DNA of 64,000 nt from Pseudomonas sp. PDM18 (GTDB lineage Bacteria > Pseudomonadota > Gammaproteobacteria > Pseudomonadales > Pseudomonadaceae), in NCBI RefSeq assembly GCF_014852585.1, contig NZ_JACVBX010000003.1, positions 186,001-250,000 on the forward strand, read 5' to 3'. The notes beneath the pieces are model-generated. The model was not told where the DNA came from, searched no databases, and saw only the letters and a list, made by a program, of their open reading frames with translations. This document shows positions 1-8,303 of this stretch, piece by piece. The position numbers and the translations under genes were made by a program. How positions within the stretch are numbered: position 1 is the first letter of the stretch; every line of letters starts with the position of its first letter.

Positions 1-413
1 GCCACCTGATCCTGCCGGCCATCGTGCTGGGCACCATCCCCCTGGCGGTAATTGCGCGGATGACTCGCTCCTCGATGCTCGAAGTACTGCGCGAGGACTA
101 CGTGCGCACCGCCCGCGCCAAGGGCCTGTCGCCGGCCCGCGTGGTGTTCGTGCACGCCCTGCGCAACGCCATGATCCCGGTGCTCACCGTGTTCGGCCTG
201 CAGGTCGGCACGCTGCTCGCCGGTGCGGTACTGACTGAGACCATCTTCTCCTGGCCGGGCATCGGCAAATGGCTGATCGACGCCATCGGCCGCCGCGACT
301 ACCCGGTGGTGCAGAACGGCATCCTGCTGGTGGCGACCCTGGTGATCCTGGTGAACTTCATCGTGGACATCCTCTACGGCCTCGCCAACCCACGCATCCG
401 TCACCAACGCTAA
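1..413 (+). CDS. dppB: Dipeptide ABC transporter permease DppB (3' part only)
   Basis: This is the C-terminal 136 residues or so of an inner-membrane permease that imports di- and tripeptides; the 5' end lies outside the window. In frame 3 the protein is open from the first bases. It shows the binding-protein-dependent permease (EAA) loop, LREDYVRTARAKGLSPARVV, followed by hydrophobic segments and a FSWPGIGK motif typical of DppB/OppB. The stop at 411-413 is followed 14 bases later by dppC, with a CCGGAG ribosome site between, so the two are co-transcribed. Family assignment is confident; the transported peptide range is inferred from the family. Confidence 0.93.
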   Translation, partial: HLILPAIVLGTIPLAVIARMTRSSMLEVLREDYVRTARAKGLSPARVVFVHALRNAMIPVLTVFGLQVGTLLAGAVLTETIFSWPGIGKWLIDAIGRRDYPVVQNGILLVATLVILVNFIVDILYGLANPRIRHQR

Positions 414-427
414 CCGGAGCCGACGCC

Positions 428-1339
428 ATGAATGCCAACGCCAAAGCTCCCGCCAGCGACCCGAGCCTGGTCTACCCGTCCCCGCTGAAAGAATTCTGGC
501 AAGCCTTCTCGCGCAACAAGGGCGCGGTCGGCGGCCTGCTGTTCATGCTGGTCATCGTGTTCTGCGCGCTGTTCGCCCCCTGGGTCGCTCCCCACGACCC
601 CAGCGAGCAGTTCCGCGACTTCCTGCTCACCCCGCCGCTCTGGCTCGAAGGCGGCAATTCGCAGTTCCTGCTGGGCACTGACGAGCTGGGCCGCGACCTG
701 CTCTCGCGCCTGATGCACGGTGCACGGCTGTCGCTGATGATCGGCCTGACCTCGGTGCTGATCTCCATGATCCCCGGCATCTTCCTCGGCCTGCTCGCCG
801 GCTTCTCGCCGAGCCGCCTGGGCCCGGTGATCATGCGCCTGATGGACATCATGCTGGCCCTGCCCTCGCTGCTGCTGGCGGTGGCCATCGTCGCCATCCT
901 CGGCCCGGGCCTGATCAACACCGTGATCGCCATCGCCATCGTCTCGCTGCCGGCCTATGTGCGCCTGACCCGCGCCGCCGTGATGGGCGAGCTGAACCGC
1001 GACTACGTCACCGCCTCGCGCCTGGCCGGCGCCGGCACCTTGCGCCTGATGTTCGTCACCGTGCTGCCCAACTGCATGGCGCCGTTGATCGTGCAGGCCA
1101 CCCTGAGCTTCTCCTCGGCCATCCTCGACGCCGCAGCACTCGGCTTCCTCGGCCTGGGCGTACAGCCACCGACGCCCGAGTGGGGCACCATGCTGGCCTC
1201 CGCGCGCGACTACATCGAGCGCGCCTGGTGGGTCGTCTCGCTGCCCGGCCTGACCATCCTGCTCAGCGTGCTGGCAATCAACCTGATGGGCGACGGCCTG
1301 CGCGATGCGCTGGATCCGAAGCTGAAGAATGCGGCGTGA
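428..1339 (+). CDS. dppC: Dipeptide ABC transporter permease DppC
   Basis: 303-residue inner-membrane permease, partner of DppB in peptide import. The ATG at 428 is chosen because it follows a CCGGAG site and gives the usual DppC length; the open frame extends further upstream but only over dppB. There is an N-terminal cytoplasmic stretch, a first membrane segment near residues 35-55, a periplasmic loop ending in [15 protein letters not shown] (a DppC/OppC signature), then the EAA loop ([15 protein letters not shown]) around residues 195-215 and further membrane segments. It sits in the dppBCDF operon; the next ATPase gene starts 67 bases downstream, after a 19-codon leader. Confidence 0.95.
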   Translation: MNANAKAPASDPSLVYPSPLKEFWQAFSRNKGAVGGLLFMLVIVFCALFAPWVAPHDPSEQFRDFLLTPPLWLEGGNSQFLLGTDELGRDLLSRLMHGARLSLMIGLTSVLISMIPGIFLGLLAGFSPSRLGPVIMRLMDIMLALPSLLLAVAIVAILGPGLINTVIAIAIVSLPAYVRLTRAAVMGELNRDYVTASRLAGAGTLRLMFVTVLPNCMAPLIVQATLSFSSAILDAAALGFLGLGVQPPTPEWGTMLASARDYIERAWWVVSLPGLTILLSVLAINLMGDGLRDALDPKLKNAA

Positions 1340-1350
1340 GGACAGTGACC

Positions 1351-1410
1351 ATGCTCAGCCTCAAGATCGCCAACGACAACAAGAAAAGCCTGATGGAGAC
1401 CGCCGTATGA
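1351..1410 (+). CDS. Possible 19-residue leader ORF coupled to dppD
   Basis: A short ATG-initiated frame encodes [19 protein letters not shown]. It is preceded by GAGGA at 1338-1342 with good spacing, and its TGA overlaps the dppD ATG (ATGA, 1407-1410). This fits a translationally coupled leader peptide. The dppD start also has its own GGAG at 1395-1398, so coupling is not strictly required. No homology is claimed. It could simply be a fortuitous frame in the dppC–dppD gap. Confidence 0.35.
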   Translation: MLSLKIANDNKKSLMETAV

Positions 1411-2384
1411 GCCTCCTCGACCTGCGCAATCTTTCGGTGCGCTTCGGCGACCGCAACGCCATCCCGGTGGTGGACGGCCTCGACCTCTCGGTGGACAAGG
1501 GCGAAGTCCTGGCCATCGTCGGCGAGTCCGGCTCCGGCAAGTCGGTGACCATGATGGCCCTGATGGGCCTGATCGACGCCCCCGGCATCATCACCGCCGA
1601 CACCATGCAATTCGACGGCACCGACATGCTGCGCCTGAAGGGCCGCGAGCGGCGGCGCATTGTCGGCAAGGACATCGCCATGGTCTTCCAGGACCCGATG
1701 ACCGCCCTCAACCCCAGCTTCACCGTCGGCTACCAGATCGAGGAAGTGCTCAAGCTGCACCTCGGCCTGCGCGGCAAGGCCCTGCGCCAGCGCGCCCTGG
1801 AACTGCTCGAACGGGTGGAAATCCCCGGCGCCGCCCAGCGCCTGGAAGCCTACCCGCACCAGCTCTCCGGCGGCATGAGCCAGCGCGTCGCGATCGCCAT
1901 GGCGATTGCCGGCGAACCCAAGCTGCTGATCGCCGACGAACCCACCACCGCCCTGGACGTGACCATCCAGGCGCAGATCATGGAGTTGCTGCTCGACCTG
2001 CAGCGCGACCAGGGCATGGCGCTGATCCTGATCACCCACGACCTCGCCGTGGTCGCCGAGACCGCCCAGCGCGTCTGCGTGATGTACGCGGGCCAGGCGG
2101 TGGAGATCGGCCAGGTGCCGGCACTGTTCGACCTGCCGACCCACCCGTACACCGAGGCGCTGCTCAAGGCGATCCCCGAGCACAGCGCCGGCGAGGAACG
2201 CCTGGCCACCCTGCCCGGCATCGTCCCCGGCAAGTACGACCGCCCGCAGGGTTGCCTGCTGTCACCGCGCTGCCCCTACGTGCAGGACAACTGCCGCAGC
2301 GTGCGCCCGGCCCTGGAAACCCATGAGCGCGGCGCCGTGCGCTGCTTCTACCCGCTCAACCTGAACACCGAGGTGGCCCGATGA
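1407..2384 (+). CDS. dppD: Dipeptide ABC transporter ATP-binding protein DppD
   Basis: 325-residue cytoplasmic ATPase that powers peptide uptake with DppF. It has Walker A GESGSGKS (about residues 39-46), Q-loop [12 protein letters not shown], signature [15 protein letters not shown], Walker [14 protein letters not shown] and switch His in LITHDLAVV. The C-terminal oligopeptide/dipeptide extension has the [14 protein letters not shown] cysteine cluster found in this subfamily. The start at 1407 is preferred over an upstream in-frame ATG at 1329 because it begins at [11 protein letters not shown], has GGAG 8 bases upstream and matches family length. It overlaps dppF by 4 bases. Confidence 0.95.
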   Translation: MSLLDLRNLSVRFGDRNAIPVVDGLDLSVDKGEVLAIVGESGSGKSVTMMALMGLIDAPGIITADTMQFDGTDMLRLKGRERRRIVGKDIAMVFQDPMTALNPSFTVGYQIEEVLKLHLGLRGKALRQRALELLERVEIPGAAQRLEAYPHQLSGGMSQRVAIAMAIAGEPKLLIADEPTTALDVTIQAQIMELLLDLQRDQGMALILITHDLAVVAETAQRVCVMYAGQAVEIGQVPALFDLPTHPYTEALLKAIPEHSAGEERLATLPGIVPGKYDRPQGCLLSPRCPYVQDNCRSVRPALETHERGAVRCFYPLNLNTEVAR

Positions 2385-3352
2385 GCGCCGTCCTGACCGC
2401 CCGCGACCTGACCCGTCACTACGAAATCTCCCAGGGCCTGTTCAAGCCGCACGCCCTGGTCCGCGCGCTCAACGGCGTGTCCTTCGACCTGCAGGCCGGC
2501 AAGACCCTCGCCGTGGTCGGCGAGTCCGGCTGCGGCAAGTCCACCCTGGCCCGCGCGCTGACGCTGATCGAAGAACCCACCTCCGGCTCGCTGCAGATCG
2601 CCGGCCACGAAGTGAAGGGCGCCGACCAAGACACCCGCAAGCAACTGCGCCGTGACGTGCAGATGGTCTTCCAGAACCCCTACGCCTCGCTCAACCCACG
2701 GCAGAAGATCGGCGACCAACTGGCCGAGCCACTGCTGATCAACACCAGCCTGTCGCGGGTCGAACGCCGTGAGCGCGTGCAAGCGATGATGAAGCAGGTC
2801 GGCCTGCGCCCCGAGCATTACCAGCGCTACCCGCACATGTTCTCCGGCGGCCAGCGCCAGCGCATCGCCCTGGCCCGCGCCATGATGCTGCGGCCCAAGG
2901 TGCTGGTAGCGGACGAGCCGACCTCGGCGCTGGACGTGTCGATCCAGGCCCAGGTGCTCAACCTGTTCATGGACCTGCAGCAGGAATTCGGCACCGCCTA
3001 CGTGTTCATCTCGCACAACCTCGCCGTGGTCCGCCACGTAGCCGACGACGTGCTGGTGATGTACCTCGGCCGCCCGGCGGAGATGGGGCCGGCGGACAAG
3101 CTCTACGAGCGCCCGCTGCACCCCTACACCCAGGCGCTGCTCTCGGCGACCCCGGCCATCCACCCCGATCCGGACAAGCCCAAGATCAAGATCCAGGGCG
3201 AACTCCCCAACCCGCTCAATCCGCCCAGCGGCTGCGCCTTCCACAAGCGCTGCCCCTATGCGACCGAGCGCTGCAAGACCGAAGTGCCGGAGCTGCGCCT
3301 GCTCGATGAGCGCCAGGTGGCCTGCCACCATGCGGAGCAGTTCCTGAACTGA
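2381..3352 (+). CDS. dppF: Dipeptide ABC transporter ATP-binding protein DppF
   Basis: 323-residue second ATPase of the peptide importer. Its ATG overlaps the dppD stop as ATGA. It has Walker [11 protein letters not shown]-loop [14 protein letters not shown], signature [15 protein letters not shown], Walker [14 protein letters not shown] and switch His in ISHNLAVV. The C-terminal region has [14 protein letters not shown], a cysteine cluster characteristic of DppF/OppF-type ATPases. It is the last gene of the operon: a stem-loop with a T-rich tail follows at 3361. Confidence 0.95.
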   Translation: MSAVLTARDLTRHYEISQGLFKPHALVRALNGVSFDLQAGKTLAVVGESGCGKSTLARALTLIEEPTSGSLQIAGHEVKGADQDTRKQLRRDVQMVFQNPYASLNPRQKIGDQLAEPLLINTSLSRVERRERVQAMMKQVGLRPEHYQRYPHMFSGGQRQRIALARAMMLRPKVLVADEPTSALDVSIQAQVLNLFMDLQQEFGTAYVFISHNLAVVRHVADDVLVMYLGRPAEMGPADKLYERPLHPYTQALLSATPAIHPDPDKPKIKIQGELPNPLNPPSGCAFHKRCPYATERCKTEVPELRLLDERQVACHHAEQFLN

Positions 3353-3360
3353 TACGAAAC

Positions 3361-3386
3361 GGGCCGGTCATAGGCCGGCCCCTCTT
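3361..3386 (+). terminator. Probable Rho-independent terminator after dppF
   Basis: A 7-bp GC stem (GGGCCGG, loop TCATAGG, CCGGCCC) starts 8 bases after the dppF stop and is followed by a CTCTTT tail. Placement and structure fit the end of the dpp operon. Confidence 0.7.
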
Positions 3387-3513
3387 TCGGAAACAGCAGC
3401 GTCCTACAACGCAGCCGGAACAGGCCTATCGCCTGAGCCAGACAATCCCGCCAGGGTGGCACCCCGCCACCGCCTGCACGCCGTGGCCGTTATCCACAGG
3501 GCCACGATCTTCC

Positions 3514-4173
3514 ATGCTGCTGTTCTACCTCCTGCTCATCCTCGTCACCGCCATCGTCGCCAACGTGCAACTGCACAGGTGGAAACGTCAGCGCCGGATG
3601 GACGTGCGCGCAGCCGTGAAATCGCGGAAGAAACCGGCGCCGAAGAAGAAGGCGCCAGCGGAGGAAGTCGATCTTGACGAGATCGACTGGGACGGACTCG
3701 ACCAGGAAGAACTGGATTTCAGCGCGCCGCCCCCGCCAGCACCAATGCCGCCGCCCGCTCCTGTTCGTACCAGGGCCCCCACGCAGCCGCCAGCCGAGGC
3801 CAAGCCGAAAGTCGAACCGCAGGACGAATTCTTCGCCCTGGAACGGGCACTGCCACCGGGACAACTGACGGCCGCCCAGCGCGACGAAGCCATGGCGCAT
3901 TTGCTCAAGACCAGCCTGCACATCCCCACTCCGGAACCCGGCGAGAAGCATGTGGTGCTGGACATGGACGGCGGCAGCTATGTGCCGGTCGCCACGCACC
4001 CGGCAGCAGCGGCCATCGCCCTCGGGCATCTCGCCGAGAGCCTGCAACAACGCAAGGGCGCACAACTGCTGCATGAGTTGCGCGGCAAGGACCTGGGCCT
4101 GCTGGTGGTCGCGCGCAATCCGCAGAAACCCTCGGTGGCACGGCTGTGGAAAATCCAGCCGGAAGACCTCTGA
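3514..4173 (+). CDS. Membrane-anchored protein of unknown function
   Basis: 219 residues. I do not recognise a named family; by position it corresponds to the conserved hypothetical gene after dppF in PAO1 (about PA4507, from memory). Residues 1-18 form one hydrophobic helix (LLFYLLLILVTAIVANV) followed by arginines, so the rest is probably cytoplasmic. Next come a basic Lys-rich stretch (about 28-48), an acidic Asp/Glu stretch (about 49-68), a Pro/Ala-rich linker (about 70-95) and a compact C-terminal domain (about 100-219) with a mid-domain VVLDMDGGSYVP segment. The layout suggests an anchored domain on a charged tether. It is single-gene, between the dpp terminator and a convergent exporter gene only 9 bases away. 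Confidence 0.75.
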   Translation: MLLFYLLLILVTAIVANVQLHRWKRQRRMDVRAAVKSRKKPAPKKKAPAEEVDLDEIDWDGLDQEELDFSAPPPPAPMPPPAPVRTRAPTQPPAEAKPKVEPQDEFFALERALPPGQLTAAQRDEAMAHLLKTSLHIPTPEPGEKHVVLDMDGGSYVPVATHPAAAAIALGHLAESLQQRKGAQLLHELRGKDLGLLVVARNPQKPSVARLWKIQPEDL

Positions 4174-4182
4174 TCCGCGCTT

Positions 4183-4809
4183 CTATAAATCGCGGATCAG
4201 CGCCAGGCGCACACCAAACCCCAGCAGAATGCCGCCGAAGCCCCACTGCTGAACACGCTGCATCGTCCGGTGCCGCGCCAGCCAGCGCCCCATGCGCTCG
4301 CCACTGACGGCGTAGAAGCTGTCGAACCCCAGCCCGACCACCACCAGCACGCCGCCCAGCAGCGCGAACTGCAACGCCAGTGGGCCGTTCTGCGGATGGA
4401 TAAACTGCGGCAACAGCACCGAACAAAACAGCAGCGCCTTGGGGTTGAGCAGATTGGTCAGCAGGCCCCGGCGAAAGGCGCGCCGATAGCTGACTGTGGA
4501 TAACCCAGCCGCGCCGGTCGCCACCGGCAAACCCACCGGCGCGCGCAGCAGTTGCAGGCCGATCCACGCGAGGTAGAGACCGCCACCGATGCGTACCACA
4601 TCGAAGGTCCATGGCGCGGTGCGAAACAGCAGCGCCAGTCCTGTCGCCGCCAGCGCGACGTGGCAGCCACGGGCCAGCCCGAGACCCAGGGCGGTTGCCA
4701 GGGCAGCACAGCAACCGTCGCGGGCACCGGTGTGCAGCAGGAGAATCATGTCCGGCCCCGGCAGCAGGTAGACCATCGCCAGGGCCAGCAGGAAGACGCC
4801 GATATCCAC
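4183..4809 (-). CDS. LysE/RhtB-family amino acid exporter
   Basis: Integral inner-membrane protein of 208 residues from the proposed GTG start at 4809. Family members export amino acids such as lysine, threonine or homoserine lactone. The LysE signature YLLPGPDMILLL is near the N-terminus, with further hydrophobic segments and the conserved SVLLPQFI loop. The frame remains open to 4935, but that would add 42 residues lacking membrane character; the GTG at 4807-4809 follows GGAG by 8 bases and restores family length. It is transcribed away from the Lrp-type regulator at 4945, the usual arrangement of an exporter and its regulator. The substrate cannot be read from sequence. Confidence 0.85.
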   Translation of the reverse strand: MDIGVFLLALAMVYLLPGPDMILLLHTGARDGCCAALATALGLGLARGCHVALAATGLALLFRTAPWTFDVVRIGGGLYLAWIGLQLLRAPVGLPVATGAAGLSTVSYRRAFRRGLLTNLLNPKALLFCSVLLPQFIHPQNGPLALQFALLGGVLVVVGLGFDSFYAVSGERMGRWLARHRTMQRVQQWGFGGILLGFGVRLALIRDL

Positions 4810-4944
4810 AAGAGCCACTCCAGATAAGTCATTGCGGATAGGGATTCTATGCCTGAAGGCCGAGGCAGGTGCTTGCGTATTCAGCCAGCCTGACGCTAAC
4901 AATTGGCATACTCTGCCAGTCTCAAGTTCAAACACTAGCCACTC

Positions 4945-5427
4945 ATGCCAAACCCAAGACTAGACGCCTACGACCACCGCATCCTCGCCGCCCTGCAGCG
5001 CGATGGCCGGCTGACCAACGTGCAGCTCGCCGAGGAGATCGGCCTCTCACCCTCCCCCTGCCTGCGCCGGGTGCGCCTGCTGGAAGAAGCCGGGATGATC
5101 CGTGGCTACCATGCCGAATTGGGCCGCGACGAAGTCGGCCTCGGGCTGACCGTGTTCGTCGGGGTGAAGGTGGAGCGCCACAGCGACACCAGCGCCGCCG
5201 CCTTCCGCCAGGCCGTGATCGACCTGCCGGAAGTCATCTCGGTGCATCTGGTCAGCGGCGAGTCGGACTTCCTCCTGCAAGTGGTGCTGCCGGACCTGCG
5301 CGCCTACGAGCAGTTCCTCACCGGCACCCTGCTCAAGCTGCCGAGCGTCAGCGATATCCGCAGCAACTTCGCCATCCAGACGGTGAAGGAGTCGGCGCCG
5401 CTGCCTCTGCGCCACCTGCCGAAATAG
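4945..5427 (+). CDS. Lrp/AsnC-family transcriptional regulator
   Basis: 160-residue DNA-binding regulator. The N-terminal winged helix-turn-helix (residues about 6-60) contains DHRILAALQRDGRLTNVQL and the recognition region LSPSPCLRRVRLLEEAGMI. The C-terminal RAM ligand/oligomer domain (about 70-150) includes VSGESDFLLQVV. It sits head-to-head with the LysE-type exporter, with about 135 bp between starts, so it probably responds to an amino acid and controls that exporter; this is inference from arrangement. Near PA4508 in PAO1 gene order (from memory). Confidence 0.92.
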   Translation: MPNPRLDAYDHRILAALQRDGRLTNVQLAEEIGLSPSPCLRRVRLLEEAGMIRGYHAELGRDEVGLGLTVFVGVKVERHSDTSAAAFRQAVIDLPEVISVHLVSGESDFLLQVVLPDLRAYEQFLTGTLLKLPSVSDIRSNFAIQTVKESAPLPLRHLPK

Positions 5428-5499
5428 CAGGATTGCGCGCGGGCGACCGTGCGCCTATCATTCGCCACCTTCCCATCCACCGACAGCAAAGGAGACATC

Positions 5500-5541
5500 A
5501 TGCAAGCACTGATCACCCTTTGCAGGTCGCGTCTGGCGTAA
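5500..5541 (+). other. 13-codon orphan start with strong ribosome site
   Basis: An AAAGGAG site with optimal spacing precedes an ATG at 5500, but the frame stops after MQALITLCRSRLA. The strong initiation signal on such a short frame suggests either the remnant of a gene deleted when the region was rearranged or a leader peptide before the rtcB–prfH pair. A GCCGCC–CCTTT–GGCGGC stem follows nearby. Confidence 0.3.
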
Positions 5542-5635
5542 TCGCTTCCCCGCCGCCCCTTTGGCGGCATTGCATTGCCCGGCTCCGGCCTGCCCCCATC
5601 CTCTTTTTTCGTTTCATTCCTCATGGGATTGGACA

Positions 5636-6772
5636 ATGGGCAATTGCATCCAAAATCTGTCCGACGGCATCACCCTGATCGCCGCGGACGACACCTGGAT
5701 CGAAGGTAAAGCGATCCAGCAACTTGAAACCACCGCCCGCCTGCCGGGCATGCAGCGTGTCGCCGGCATGCCGGACCTGCACCCTGGTCGCGGCTACCCG
5801 ATCGGCGCGGCGTTCTTTTCCACCGGCCGCCTGTACCCGGCGCTGGTGGGCAACGACATCGGCTGCGGCATGGCGCTGTGGCGCACCGATATCGCCACCG
5901 CCAAACTGAACCTGGACAAGCTGGAAAAGCGCCTGGGCAACCTCGACGGCCCGCTGGAGGACGACTGGAGCGAGCGCATTGCAAGCTTCGGCCTGCCGCC
6001 CTGCGGTCACGAGCATTCGCTGGGCACGATCGGCGGCGGCAACCACTTCGCCGAGTTGCAGCAACTCGATCAGCTCTACGACGAAGTCGCCGTCGAAGCC
6101 CTCGACCTCGACCGCCGTCACCTGCTCCTGCTGGTGCACAGCGGCTCGCGTGGCCTGGGCGAAGCCATCCTGCGCGAGCAGGTCGATCGCTTCAGCCACC
6201 AGGGCCTGGAACAAGGCACCGACGAGTGCGCACATTACCTGGCTCGCCACGACGGCGCGCTGCGTTTCGCCGAAGCCAACCGCCAACTGATCGCCCTGCG
6301 CATGCTCGACCGCCTGCGGGCGGACGGTGCGCAGGTGCTGGACGTGAACCACAACCTCGTCAGCCCGGCGCAGGTCGACGGCGTCGACGGCTGGCTGCAT
6401 CGCAAGGGCGCGACGCCGGCGGATCGCGAGGTGATGGTCATCCCCGGCTCCCGTGGCGACTACAGCTACCTGGTGGAACCGATCGCCGATCCGCGCAGCC
6501 TCTTCTCCCTCGCCCACGGCGCGGGGCGCAAGTGGATGCGCAGCGAGTGCAAGGACCGTCTCTCGGCGCGCTACCGCGTCGAGCAACTGGCCCGTACAGC
6601 GCTGGGCAGCCGGGTGATCTGCGGCGATCGCGGACTGATCTACGAGGAGGCACCGGAAGCCTACAAGGCCATCGACTCGGTGGTCGGTGCGTTGCGTGAA
6701 GCAGGGTTGCTGCGGGTGCTGGCGCGGCTGAAGCCGGTGCTGACCTACAAGACCCGCGGGGAGTGCTGCTGA
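5636..6772 (+). CDS. RtcB-family RNA ligase (PrfH-associated RtcB2 type)
   Basis: 378-residue RNA ligase family protein. RtcB enzymes join 2',3'-cyclic phosphate (or 3'-phosphate) and 5'-OH RNA ends using GTP and Mn2+. Metal and catalytic residues are visible: D74 and C77 in GNDIGCGM, N136/H137 in GGGNHF, H168 in VHSGSRG, H239 in NHN, and the guanylylated His, H294, in AHGAGR. The ATG at 5636 starts [11 protein letters not shown]; an upstream in-frame extension is non-conserved in character. Its stop overlaps the prfH start (TGATG), so the two are co-translated. The RtcB2–PrfH pair is known in other bacteria to repair 16S rRNA cut in the decoding centre, for example by colicin E3-type nucleases. 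This assignment rests on the pairing and motifs. Confidence 0.9.
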   Translation: MGNCIQNLSDGITLIAADDTWIEGKAIQQLETTARLPGMQRVAGMPDLHPGRGYPIGAAFFSTGRLYPALVGNDIGCGMALWRTDIATAKLNLDKLEKRLGNLDGPLEDDWSERIASFGLPPCGHEHSLGTIGGGNHFAELQQLDQLYDEVAVEALDLDRRHLLLLVHSGSRGLGEAILREQVDRFSHQGLEQGTDECAHYLARHDGALRFAEANRQLIALRMLDRLRADGAQVLDVNHNLVSPAQVDGVDGWLHRKGATPADREVMVIPGSRGDYSYLVEPIADPRSLFSLAHGAGRKWMRSECKDRLSARYRVEQLARTALGSRVICGDRGLIYEEAPEAYKAIDSVVGALREAGLLRVLARLKPVLTYKTRGECC

Positions 6773-7383
6773 TGATCCTGCTGCAACTTTCCGCCGCTCA
6801 GGGCCCGGACGAATGCGCCTTCGCCGTGGCCAAGGCCCTGCAGCGTCTGCTACGCGAGGCCGAGGCCAACGGTGTCGAGGTGCGCGTGATCGAGGAAGAA
6901 GCCGGCCCGCGCCGCGGCACCCTGCTCTCGGTGTTGCTGGCGCTGGAAGGCGACTCGGCGGCGGCGCTGGCCGAGGACTGGAGCGGCACCCTGCAATGGG
7001 TCTGCGCCAGCCCTTACCGGCCCAACCACGGGCGCAAGAACTGGTACCTCGGCGGCGCGCGCTTCAGCGCGCCGCCGGCCAGCCTCGAAGGTGAAGTGCG
7101 CTTCGAGACGCTGCGTTCCTCCGGCCCCAGCGGGCAGCACGTCAACACCACCGACTCGGCGGTACGCGCTACCCACGTAGCCAGCGGCCTGAGCGTGAAG
7201 GTGCAGAGCGAACGCAGCCAGCACGCCAACAAGCGTCTGGCATTGCTGCTGATCGCCCGCAAGCTGGAGGAACGCGCGGAGCAGGCAAGCAGCGCGCTGC
7301 GCGCCGAACGCCGGCTGGTGCATCACCACTTGGAACGCGGCAATCCGCGCCGGGTGTTTCGCGGTGAACGCTTCGAGGGCTGA
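6772..7383 (+). CDS. prfH: Peptide chain release factor-like protein PrfH (SGQ variant)
   Basis: 203-residue class I release-factor homologue. PrfH proteins free ribosomes stalled by damage in the decoding centre by hydrolysing peptidyl-tRNA without reading a stop codon. The ATG at 6772 follows GGGGAG and overlaps the rtcB stop. The N-terminal part (1-100) contains the PrfH-type [15 protein letters not shown]; the catalytic domain begins [20 protein letters not shown] and continues with [12 protein letters not shown]. In standard factors the tripeptide is GGQ; here residues 120-122 are S-G-Q (AGC at 7129-7131). The frame is otherwise intact and of normal length. Whether the serine variant is active is unknown. 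The stop lies 2 bases from the convergent pxpC stop. Confidence 0.9.
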   Translation: MILLQLSAAQGPDECAFAVAKALQRLLREAEANGVEVRVIEEEAGPRRGTLLSVLLALEGDSAAALAEDWSGTLQWVCASPYRPNHGRKNWYLGGARFSAPPASLEGEVRFETLRSSGPSGQHVNTTDSAVRATHVASGLSVKVQSERSQHANKRLALLLIARKLEERAEQASSALRAERRLVHHHLERGNPRRVFRGERFEG

Positions 7384-7385
7384 TA

Positions 7386-8303
7386 TCAGCCTGAGAAGAA
7401 CCGCAGGAACGCGCGCAGGTCCGCCTGCGTCTGTTCCACGCTTGCTCGAACGAATTGCACTTCGCTGTGCGCCGGGCACTGCGCCAGTCGACCGATGTCC
7501 AGCGGGTGCAGCACGCCCAGCAGCGGGTAGCCGCCCATGCTCTGGCGGTCGGCCAGCAGGACAATCGGCTGGCCATCCGGCGGCACCTGGATGGCGCCCT
7601 CCACTATCCCCAACGACCATTGCCGGCGAGGCGCGCTCAGCGCTTCGCCGCGCAGTCGCACGCCCATGCGGTCGGATTGCGGGCTGACCTGCCAACGCTG
7701 CTCGAAGAAAGCCTGACGCTGTTCCTCGCTGAAGGCATCCGGGCCGGGTAGCACGCGCAAAGTCGGGGCCTCGCGGTAGTCCGGCCGATAAGGCCAGGGC
7801 ACGCTGGCGCCACGAGTGAAACGTTTGTCATGGGCCGCACATTCCAGCAGATCGTCGGCGGCGAGCGGCCGGCCATTGCCGGTAAGACCGCCGAGTTTTT
7901 CCCGTACCTGGGTCGCGACGCTGCCCAGTATGGGCTCCACTTCGAAGCCTCCGGCAGCGGCGAGATAAGCCCGTTGTCCAGTGCGAGCGAAGCCCAGCTT
8001 CAGGCGCTGCCCACCCCGCACTCGAAAACGCGACCAACCCGGCAGCAGCCCACCATCGAGCGTCGCCGGCAACTCGGCGCCGGTCAGCGCCAGCCAGGTA
8101 TCCGCCTGCACTTCCAGCTCCACCCCGCCCAGCGCAATTTCCAGTAAAGGTGCGCCGGGCGTATTGCCGAGCAGGCGATTGGCCCAGGCCGCCGCGTGTT
8201 TATCCACAGGGCCGCCGGGCGATACACCCAGGTGCTGCCAGCCTCGTCGGCCGGCGTCCTGCAGCAGGCACAGCGGGCCGCAGGCGACGATTTTCAGGCT
8301 CAT
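7386..8303 (-). CDS. pxpC: 5-oxoprolinase subunit PxpC (biotin-dependent carboxyltransferase-like)
   Basis: 305-residue cytoplasmic protein of the KipA/PxpC family. With PxpA and PxpB it opens 5-oxoproline (pyroglutamate) to glutamate using ATP. The N-terminus GPLCLLQDAGRRGWQHLGVS and the GGPVDKHAAAWANRLLGN segment match the family; later features are LGSVATQVREKLGG and RMGVRLRGE. It overlaps pxpB by 4 bases (ATGA). The order pxpA-pxpB-pxpC on the minus strand is the standard operon. Confidence in family is high; physiological role as 5-oxoprolinase is from the family. Confidence 0.9.
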   Translation of the reverse strand: MSLKIVACGPLCLLQDAGRRGWQHLGVSPGGPVDKHAAAWANRLLGNTPGAPLLEIALGGVELEVQADTWLALTGAELPATLDGGLLPGWSRFRVRGGQRLKLGFARTGQRAYLAAAGGFEVEPILGSVATQVREKLGGLTGNGRPLAADDLLECAAHDKRFTRGASVPWPYRPDYREAPTLRVLPGPDAFSEEQRQAFFEQRWQVSPQSDRMGVRLRGEALSAPRRQWSLGIVEGAIQVPPDGQPIVLLADRQSMGGYPLLGVLHPLDIGRLAQCPAHSEVQFVRASVEQTQADLRAFLRFFSG

